From assembly GCA_012515645.1 (NCBI GenBank), contig JAAYXY010000025.1, positions 1 through 7,667 of the forward strand: 7,667 nucleotides of DNA. Reading direction: 5' to 3'. The notes under the pieces are model-generated. The model worked only from the letters and a program-made list of their open reading frames with translations. It ran no database searches and had not been told where the DNA came from. Source of the DNA: Candidatus Peribacteria bacterium. GTDB lineage: Bacteria; Patescibacteriota; Gracilibacteria; Peribacterales; Peribacteraceae. Positions within the stretch are counted from its first letter, which is position 1. Each line of letters begins with the position of its first letter. A program made the translations under genes and the position numbers. This document shows positions 1-5,420 of this stretch, in pieces.

Positions 1-8
1 ACAAGAGG

Positions 9-15
9 AGGAGGT
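9..15 (+). promoter_or_regulatory. Strong Shine-Dalgarno for the 82-codon gene
   Basis: AGGAGGT, a full match to the usual anti-Shine-Dalgarno complement, sits inside a purine-rich run (GAGGAGGAGG) and ends 6 nt before the GTG at 22. This spacing decides in favour of the GTG as the true start. It is the only strong ribosome binding site in the window; the starts of infB, the phosphoesterase and the 404-codon gene have none. Confidence 0.8.
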
Positions 16-21
16 ACGGCA

Positions 22-270
22 GTGAACAGGACGTTGGCGGATCCAACAATAAAAACAGAACTTGGGAGAATTAGAGACGCAATACAAAACAATAGTCCAC
101 CAGACTATAGAGTACTCGCACAACATCTTAATCAAAACCACAGAGGAGTAGATATACGAGCTGTACTAGAACGCAGTCCAGAACTCAATGCGACAAACGG
201 AATGGTTAGTCAAAAATCACTCGATGAGATCGTCACTGAAATCAGAGCTGCAATGCCGCCAAACCCGTAA
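22..270 (+). CDS. Small protein of unknown function, 82 aa
   Basis: I do not recognise a family. The GTG start is supported by a near-ideal Shine-Dalgarno 6 nt upstream, and the stop is TAA. The product is hydrophilic, with no signal peptide, membrane segment or cysteine. It looks mostly helical (for example residues 10-24 and 66-78) with an Asn/Gln-rich middle and a C-terminus ending MPPNP. Codon use differs from the neighbours: arginine is mainly AGA, and bases 61-240 are 42% GC by hand count, against about 58-63% in blocks of the next gene. It is in the same frame as the following gene, separated by TAA plus one codon, so the two are almost certainly co-transcribed and may be translationally coupled. 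It could be a small partner of the next protein, or the detached N-terminal part of a once longer one. That it is a real gene is likely; its function is unknown. Confidence 0.72.
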   Translation: MNRTLADPTIKTELGRIRDAIQNNSPPDYRVLAQHLNQNHRGVDIRAVLERSPELNATNGMVSQKSLDEIVTEIRAAMPPNP

Positions 271-273
271 TAC

Positions 274-1488
274 ATGCCAATAGACGTACCACCACAGGCA
301 CCGAAGGCACCGAAGGTGCCGGAACGAAACCGCGAGAGAATCGCGGAGCTCGCACAGCAAAACGAGAGGCTGGAAGAGCTGTACAAACCGCTCTTTGAGC
401 GGATGAAACTGGGCGCGGACATAGCGGCTGAAAACGCCGGAAACCCGCAGAATGCCATCATGTCGCGCATTGACGAAAACTACAGCCAGCTCATGCAAAA
501 CCGCGTAGAAACATATCTGCTCTCAGGCACGCCCGAAGCGCTGCGACAGCAGTACCAGCAGGTGAACCAGAATCGGGAAACGGCATTCATGGGCGAACGG
601 GACCGCGAAGCAATCCAGGACGCGCTGGGACTCTTCTTAAAAACAGAGAAAGGACATGATCCCCTGCTGCAGTACTACCCCTCTGTCACCGGTGACGGCA
701 ATGTGGCGCACGTGCGAACGGAAGTGCTATACAGGCACATGCAAACGCTGCAGAGCATTACACCGACACACCCGTCCCAACATGCATTCCTGGAACAGTG
801 CACCGCGGCGCTGCAGACGATCATCGCCATGGATCCCATAGCGCAATCCGTACTGGAAGCCACGGTCAAACGCGAAGAACAGCAGAGCAAATCTCCCATG
901 AATACGTTCAAAAAAACAGGAAGGCTCGCCCTGGTCCTGTTGGGCGTAGGTGGAGCAGTCGTCTCACTGGTAGCCAATAGAGGCAAACCATCGCTGCCGC
1001 TCGCCATGTATGCAGGAATCGCCTACCTGGGATACAACGGCGGCCTGCCTAAAGGGAGTCATAAACGCCAGAAGGATCAACTGGCATTCTTGCCCCGCCA
1101 GCAACGTGAACAAGTAGACCAGATCGTGCCACTCGTGCAACAGCCATTCGAAACACTGGCACGCACATACGGCATCAGCGGCCGCGAATGGGCGCGTATA
1201 ACCGGACGACTGATGGCACCAGACGGCAGGCAACGTATGCGGCGACTGGAACGGGAGCTCAAGAATAAGAATACGGAACAAACGCCGCAGGAACTCCACG
1301 AAGCATTTGCAGAAAGCATAGCCCCCAGACCTGCAGAAAACGCACACATTGCATTCCGAAACATGAAACCGGAAGACCGCATGCACTTCTGCCGCATCGT
1401 GCAGGGCGTCACCGATGCGGAAGCGCAACGGATCCTTCTGCAATTCATAGAAAACGACATGGGCAACCATCTGTGGAAAGAGCTGTAA
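274..1488 (+). CDS. Hypothetical helical protein with central membrane hairpin, 404 aa
   Basis: No family recognised. In order: a Pro/Lys-rich N-terminus (residues 1-18); a charged helix with coiled-coil character (about 18-48, with repeated Glu/Leu spacing); a long Gln/Glu-rich helical region to about 200; a hydrophobic segment at about 217-234 and a second at about 240-258 joined by a short basic turn; then a basic, Gln/Arg/Glu-rich C-terminal half to 404. The two segments could form a membrane hairpin with both large domains on the same, presumably cytoplasmic, side. There is no signal peptide. The ATG follows the upstream stop after one codon and has no Shine-Dalgarno, which suggests reinitiation from the 82-codon gene. 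The next in-frame Met is residue 44, inside the charged region, so 274 is preferred. The gene converges on infB, with 15 nt between the stops. Coding status is well supported by length and composition; function is unknown. Confidence 0.85.
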   Translation: MPIDVPPQAPKAPKVPERNRERIAELAQQNERLEELYKPLFERMKLGADIAAENAGNPQNAIMSRIDENYSQLMQNRVETYLLSGTPEALRQQYQQVNQNRETAFMGERDREAIQDALGLFLKTEKGHDPLLQYYPSVTGDGNVAHVRTEVLYRHMQTLQSITPTHPSQHAFLEQCTAALQTIIAMDPIAQSVLEATVKREEQQSKSPMNTFKKTGRLALVLLGVGGAVVSLVANRGKPSLPLAMYAGIAYLGYNGGLPKGSHKRQKDQLAFLPRQQREQVDQIVPLVQQPFETLARTYGISGREWARITGRLMAPDGRQRMRRLERELKNKNTEQTPQELHEAFAESIAPRPAENAHIAFRNMKPEDRMHFCRIVQGVTDAEAQRILLQFIENDMGNHLWKEL

Positions 1489-1511
1489 ACTCTAGGGAAA
1501 ACCTCAGCTCT
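1479..1511. terminator. Possible weak bidirectional terminator between convergent genes
   Basis: A 7-bp perfect inverted repeat, AGAGCTG (1479-1485) and CAGCTCT (1505-1511), spans the stop codons of the 404-codon gene and of infB. The 19-nt loop contains a smaller AGG/CCT pairing. Its position between convergent genes fits a shared terminator. Neither strand has a proper T-run after the stem, so it may only be a weak hairpin or a chance repeat. Confidence 0.25.
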
Positions 1512-3774
1512 CCTTGCGCTTGAATTCCTGGATGTACGCCTCCAGCACATCACCTTCCTGCAAAGGAATCGACGTCTCCACTTTCATACCACACTCGGTC
1601 CCCTCTTTGGCTTCCTTAATATCCTTATCGACTTTCTTCAACGAAGTGATACGACCCGTTCCTACATCCTGCCCGTCGCGCTGAATACGAAAAGGTACAC
1701 GCTTAATAATGCCATCTGTAACTTTGCCTCCCACAATCTGTTCGCTCCTCTTTGTGAGGAAGACACCACGAATTGCCAAATGTCCCAGGACACGTTCCTG
1801 TTCCTCCGGCTCCACCAAGCCAAGAAGAAGCGCATCAATATCATCTAGAAGAGCGTAAATAATGTCATAGGAACGCACTTTGACCCCCTCCCGTTCCGCG
1901 AGACGTTTAGCACCGACGGGAACAGGCACATGGAAAGCAACAACAATACCATCACTCGCAGAAGCCATCATGACATCATTTTCCGAAACACCGCCGACAG
2001 CACTGTGAATGACTTTGACATTCACCGCATCAGTCGCCTTTTTATTCAGGGAATCCTGTATGGCTTCCAGTGAACCGTGCGTATCTGCCTTGAGCACGAT
2101 TTTAAGATGACGAAGTTGCCCCTCCGACAAGCGACTGACCAGATCAGCGAAACTGCGTTTCCTACTCGCATCATGCCGCTTCTGCAATTCGGAAGCCATG
2201 CTGCGCGCCACATGCTCACTAGGAACCACCTGCAGAATATCTCCTACAGAAGGCACATCACTGAACCCCGAAACACGCACGGTGCCGGAGGGAGGAACAA
2301 CCTCGCGACGCTCACCACGGGCGTCCATCATCACACGAACCTTACCCGTCGCTGCACCACACAGAAACGCATCGCCTGTACGCAGAGTCCCCGCATTCAC
2401 AATGAGAGTCGCAAGCGGGCCATGAGAGGGATCTAAGTGACTCTCAATCACCGTAGCAACAGCGCTGCGATTGGGATTCGCACGAAAATCCTGCAATTGC
2501 GACAGAAAAACAATGTGGTCAAGCAGCTCCGGGATGCCCTGTTTATTCACGGCGCTGCACGGAAGCACTGGAATATTGCCACCCCAGTCTTCGGGCTGAA
2601 GCCCCTGCGCCGCCAATTCGCCTTTGACCTTGTCTGGATCAGCGTTCTCCTTATCCATCTTATTCAGGGCAACGATGATGGAAACTCCTGCTTCCTTCGC
2701 ATGGTTGATCGCTTCGACCGTCGTCGGCATTACACCTTCATCCGCAGCCACAACGATGATGACAATATCCGTCACCTGCGCGCCGCGGGCGCGCATCGCG
2801 GTGAACGCTTCGTGCCCCGGCGTGTCCAAAAAAGTAATAGGATGCTCCTCATCACTACCAGCACTGCGATGCACGATTTGGTATGCACCAATGTGCTGCG
2901 TGATACCGCCGGATTCCCCGGCAACAACATCCGTTTGGCGTATCGCATCCAGTATGGACGTCTTACCATGGTCCACATGCCCCATCACAGCGACAATCGG
3001 CGGGCGCGGGAGCAATGTCTCCGGTTCATCCTTGAGGAGCTCCTGGAGATTGCGAGCGAGCAAGTGCTCCACATTGGCAATCCCCTCCTCTTTGCGCACA
3101 TCAATGCAGAGCTCCGCCGCAACAATAGCAGCAGTATCGTAATCAATGGGCTGATTGATGGTCGCCATGACACCGTTCTTCATGAGCACCTGCACAACAG
3201 CCGGAATCTGAACGCCGGTCTTCTCGGCGAATTCTTTCACTGTCAGTTGCGCTGGCAATGCGACCGTGCCTTCCTTCCGCTTGATTTGCTGTTGCATCGC
3301 AGTAGCATGACGCTTGCGGGATTGCTCCTGTTTCTCCTGCCGCAACGCTTCGCGATCCGCTTTGGTCGGTTGCTGCGTCGCTTCCAGCTTCTTGCGTTCT
3401 TTGGCAACCGCTTCCTGAGAAACGCCATCCAGTGTGAGTTTGCGCAGCACCTTCAGGCCCTCCGAAGAAACACTCTCCTCTGCAGGACGCTCAGGAACAG
3501 CCGCTGCAACAGGCTCCTCAACCTGCGAGTCACGCAACACAGGGCCATGTGCTGATGGTGCATCGCGCCCATCGGTACCGGATTCCGTGAAACCCAAAGC
3601 TTCCATATCCACTGCAATGCCATGCTTACGCGAAAGCACCCGCAGAATACCCTGCGCCAATACATCGGGTATCTCGCGATCACTCGCCTTGACGCCGAAA
3701 TCCACTTCCGTGAGCTCGTGGCGCAACTGCTGGCCGGTCATGTGCAAGGCTTTAGCGACCTGAACGAGACGCAT
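1504..3774 (-). CDS. infB: Translation initiation factor IF-2
   Basis: GTPase that helps place initiator fMet-tRNA on the 30S subunit and promotes subunit joining. The 756 residues run as: an N-terminal IF2_N domain (about 1-45); a Lys/Arg/Glu/Gln-rich linker (about 90-170); a second IF2_N-like domain (about 172-225); and the G domain with G1 GHVDHGKT (265-272), G2 GGITQHIG (289-296), G3 DTPGHEAF (317-324), G4 NKMD (371-374) and G5 near SAV (407-409). Domains II, III and the C-terminal C1/C2 region follow to residue 756. Length is between the B. subtilis and E. coli proteins. The ATG at 3774 starts exactly at the IF2_N homology, and an in-frame TAG lies upstream with no other start codon between. 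No Shine-Dalgarno is visible. The usual partners nusA and rbfA are absent here: the gene upstream is a DHH phosphoesterase and the one downstream is convergent. Confidence 0.98.
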   Translation of the reverse strand: MRLVQVAKALHMTGQQLRHELTEVDFGVKASDREIPDVLAQGILRVLSRKHGIAVDMEALGFTESGTDGRDAPSAHGPVLRDSQVEEPVAAAVPERPAEESVSSEGLKVLRKLTLDGVSQEAVAKERKKLEATQQPTKADREALRQEKQEQSRKRHATAMQQQIKRKEGTVALPAQLTVKEFAEKTGVQIPAVVQVLMKNGVMATINQPIDYDTAAIVAAELCIDVRKEEGIANVEHLLARNLQELLKDEPETLLPRPPIVAVMGHVDHGKTSILDAIRQTDVVAGESGGITQHIGAYQIVHRSAGSDEEHPITFLDTPGHEAFTAMRARGAQVTDIVIIVVAADEGVMPTTVEAINHAKEAGVSIIVALNKMDKENADPDKVKGELAAQGLQPEDWGGNIPVLPCSAVNKQGIPELLDHIVFLSQLQDFRANPNRSAVATVIESHLDPSHGPLATLIVNAGTLRTGDAFLCGAATGKVRVMMDARGERREVVPPSGTVRVSGFSDVPSVGDILQVVPSEHVARSMASELQKRHDASRKRSFADLVSRLSEGQLRHLKIVLKADTHGSLEAIQDSLNKKATDAVNVKVIHSAVGGVSENDVMMASASDGIVVAFHVPVPVGAKRLAEREGVKVRSYDIIYALLDDIDALLLGLVEPEEQERVLGHLAIRGVFLTKRSEQIVGGKVTDGIIKRVPFRIQRDGQDVGTGRITSLKKVDKDIKEAKEGTECGMKVETSIPLQEGDVLEAYIQEFKRKES

Positions 3775-3791
3775 AGACGCAAGAGATATAA

Positions 3792-3823
3792 ATGCATTGC
3801 CAGTCTAACAGAGGGCACTGCAT
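3792..3823 (-). terminator. Hairpin between the phosphoesterase gene and infB: terminator or attenuator
   Basis: Read on the minus strand, ATGCAGTGCC and GGCAATGCAT form a 10-bp stem with a single G-A mismatch and a 12-nt loop. A pyrimidine/U-rich stretch (TTATATCTCTT) follows. The structure begins 19 nt after the phosphoesterase stop and ends 17 nt before the infB ATG. This is where an intrinsic terminator for the upstream gene, or a leader attenuator for infB, would lie. The T-run is interrupted, so termination would be partial at best. Confidence 0.45.
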
Positions 3824-3842
3824 CGACAAGCGAATGTGCTCT

Positions 3843-5168
3843 TTACTTCGCGTCTTCCTGACTGGATGGCTGTACCAGATCAGAAACCACGTCTGTACCG
3901 GCAGACCGTAGAGCATCTGTATCCGAGAGATCGCGAAGCACATCCGTCTCTGTAGCAGCGCCGGAATGCGTTTGAGGAAGCATACGTTCTTCCTGCAATG
4001 GAACACTGCCGCTAAAAGAACGAAGGTGTGCTTTGAGCTGCTGAATACACTCCAGAACCTGCAAATCGAAATTATCAAATCCATGCACACGGAATCCGGC
4101 CGCTCGCGGATGTCCACCTCCGCCGAAGAGAGCGTGTGCCATCTTGCTGGCATCAACGGAGGAAGAAGAACGCATACTCGCTTTGAGTCCGCCATCCTCC
4201 AGTTCCGTGAATAGCACGTAAAGATGCGCATCGGGAATAGTAGAAATCAATTCATCCAAAAGCCCGTGCGTCTCCTTGCTCTCCGCACCCATCTCCGCAA
4301 GATCTTCCCTAGACACAGAAGACCAAACAATACCTGCACCCGCATCTACTTGCATACGATTGAGCGCCCTGCCCCACACACGCAACGTGGAAAGCGGCTT
4401 CGTCTTGTAGATGTGCCGAATGATTTCCTGCTGTCTGGCGCCTTTCTCCAGGAGTTCCGCTGCCACTTCCAACGAACGCGGCGTCGTGTTGGGATTCTGG
4501 AAACTGCGCGTATCTGTGATCAATCCTGTGAGCAGCAACGTAGCCACATCCGGCGTAAGATGCTGCGCGAGATCAGGATCATTTTGACACCATTCGTACA
4601 ATACCGCTGTGGCACTGGCAGCCGAAGGATCCACAAGCTGCAGTGTGCCGTAACGCGTATTACTCACATGGTGGTCTACATTTAAGACAGGCATCGTAGA
4701 AAAGAGCCGCGGATGCTGGGTATGGAGCGAACCCAGAAGCGGCAAATCGGCTGTATCGACAACAACAATCATATCATACGGGTATTCCCCATCGGAAAAT
4801 ACCACCTGTTCTTTGCGTATGGTGCCGCCCTTGGGCACAACAATAATATTCACCTTCCTGTCTTCCACTGAATAACGCAACTTGTCCACTTCGACCCCGT
4901 CATCGAGATTGATGGTAAGAACGTACTGTTCCTGTGCCGCCAAATCTTCAGACATGTGATCGAAACCTGGTAGAAAAGCGAGAGACTCCGGTGGCGTGTC
5001 TGGGCACACAACAGTGACATCTTTGCCCAGTGCGCTGAAGAGGTGATAACAAGCCAGAGCGGCGCCCAGGCCATCGGGATCCACATTGGCATGCGGCAGA
5101 ATGAGAATGCGCCTGTGCTGACGCAGTGCATGGCTAGCTGCCGAGAATTCTTCCTTGGAAAGGCTCAT
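3843..5168 (-). CDS. DHH/DHHA1 phosphoesterase, NrnA-like (nano-RNase / pAp phosphatase family)
   Basis: Members of this cytoplasmic, metal-dependent family degrade very short RNAs and 3'-phosphoadenosine 5'-phosphate, or cyclic dinucleotide products; the exact substrate cannot be read from sequence. Motif I is the HANVDPDG stretch (H26, D30, D32), motif II is VDTADL with D138, motif III is D165-H166-H167, and motif IV is TGLITDT with D219. The DHHA1 substrate-binding loop is GGGGHPRAAGF (349-359). All metal ligands expected of the family are present, so it should be active. At 441 aa it is longer than typical NrnA (about 310-330). The extra length is an insertion at about 78-130 between motifs I and II and a polar, low-complexity tail after about 385. 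The ATG at 5168 is fixed by two in-frame TAA codons 12 nt upstream. It has no Shine-Dalgarno and lies about 8 nt from the predicted transcription start. Stop is TAA. Confidence 0.92.
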   Translation of the reverse strand: MSLSKEEFSAASHALRQHRRILILPHANVDPDGLGAALACYHLFSALGKDVTVVCPDTPPESLAFLPGFDHMSEDLAAQEQYVLTINLDDGVEVDKLRYSVEDRKVNIIVVPKGGTIRKEQVVFSDGEYPYDMIVVVDTADLPLLGSLHTQHPRLFSTMPVLNVDHHVSNTRYGTLQLVDPSAASATAVLYEWCQNDPDLAQHLTPDVATLLLTGLITDTRSFQNPNTTPRSLEVAAELLEKGARQQEIIRHIYKTKPLSTLRVWGRALNRMQVDAGAGIVWSSVSREDLAEMGAESKETHGLLDELISTIPDAHLYVLFTELEDGGLKASMRSSSSVDASKMAHALFGGGGHPRAAGFRVHGFDNFDLQVLECIQQLKAHLRSFSGSVPLQEERMLPQTHSGAATETDVLRDLSDTDALRSAGTDVVSDLVQPSSQEDAK

Positions 5169-5182
5169 GATGCTAACGTGTT

Positions 5183-5211
5183 ATTATAACACAATTATGA
5201 TTGTTAATCAA
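5183..5211 (-). promoter_or_regulatory. Sigma70-type promoter of the DHH phosphoesterase gene
   Basis: On the minus strand, -35 TTGATT (5206-5211) and a perfect -10 TATAAT (5183-5188) are separated by exactly 17 nt in an AT-rich setting. Counting from the -10, transcription should start near 5176, leaving a leader of about 8 nt before the ATG at 5168. That leaves no room for a normal ribosome binding site. It probably drives the phosphoesterase gene and, by partial read-through, infB. Confidence 0.75.
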
Positions 5212-5215
5212 CAAT
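5191..5215. repeat. ACAAT/ATTGT half-sites overlapping the promoter, possible operator
   Basis: Three copies of the same pentamer alternate in orientation: ACAAT (5191-5195), ATTGT (5200-5204) and ACAAT (5211-5215). They form two overlapping dyads, each with a 4-nt spacer: the first with 5-bp arms, the second with 6-bp arms (ATTGTT / AACAAT). The dyad centres are 10 bp apart, about one helical turn. They cover the -35 and part of the spacer of the phosphoesterase promoter, where a repressor would act. AT-rich DNA gives such patterns by chance fairly easily. Confidence 0.35.
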
Positions 5216-5227
5216 TGGAGAAATAAG

Positions 5228-5259
5228 GCTGCATGAAAGCACAACGTGCATGGTGCAGC
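5228..5259 (+). other. Nested hairpin in the divergent intergenic region
   Basis: GCTGCA (5228-5233) pairs with TGCAGC (5254-5259). Inside it GCAC (5239-5242) pairs with GTGC (5246-5249) around a 3-nt loop, giving a 6+4 bp interrupted stem. A competing pairing exists between AGGCT (5226-5230) and AGCCT (5269-5273). No T-run follows on either strand, so it does not look like an intrinsic terminator. A shorter hairpin, ATGCC-TT-GGCAT, lies at 5280-5291. Beyond these and the promoter I see no gene in 5169-5336, and no convincing promoter for the tRNA. Confidence 0.35.
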
Positions 5260-5336
5260 AACCAAAAAAGCCTACAGGAATGCCTTGGCATGAAAGTTGT
5301 AGCAAGACGCAGAGAAATTCCGTAGCATAGGCACTA

Positions 5337-5412
5337 CGGGGCGTAGTTCAGTTGGTAGAATGCACGGCTGGGGGCCGTGTGGTCGCTGGTTCGAGTCCAG
5401 TCGCCCCGACCA
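5337..5412 (+). tRNA. tRNA-Pro (anticodon GGG), CCA encoded
   Basis: A complete 76-nt cloverleaf can be folded by eye. The 7-bp acceptor stem pairs CGGGGCG with CGCCCCG and has the C1-G72 pair and A73 typical of bacterial proline tRNA. The D arm follows U8-A9. The anticodon stem CACGG/CCGTG encloses the loop CTGGGGG, with anticodon GGG at 5370-5372 and G37. The variable loop has 5 nt. The T arm, GCTGG with the TTCGAGT loop, closes with one G-U pair. CCA is genomically encoded at 5410-5412. It reads CCC and CCU. The gene ends 8 nt before the stop codon of the convergent enolase gene, so no separate terminator fits between them. Confidence 0.97.
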
Positions 5413-5420
5413 AACATTGC

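Noticed and set aside
1492..1506. Possible UGA recoding (glycine, as in Gracilibacteria), because infB ends in TGA
   Set aside because: Reading through adds only a few codons before TAG. No gene in the window has an in-frame TGA elsewhere, and conserved glycines are encoded by GGN, so the standard code is used.
964..1553. Minus-strand frames of about 160 codons opposite the 404-codon gene
   Set aside because: They overlap a longer frame with coherent composition, and one runs into infB. Their Cys/Ser/Arg-rich translations look like shadows.
2437..3555. Long open frame (372 codons) on the plus strand opposite infB
   Set aside because: It lies wholly within the reverse complement of infB, which has every IF-2 motif. 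The translation is rich in Arg, His and Leu without any domain, as expected of an antisense shadow.
5201..5229. Divergent plus-strand promoter (TTGTTA with TAAGGC, 17 nt apart)
   Set aside because: The -10 hexamer matches the consensus too poorly to support.
5297..5328. TTGTAG and TAGCAT as a promoter for the tRNA
   Set aside because: The spacer is 20 nt and both boxes are poor matches. No better pair was found upstream of the tRNA, so no promoter is claimed.
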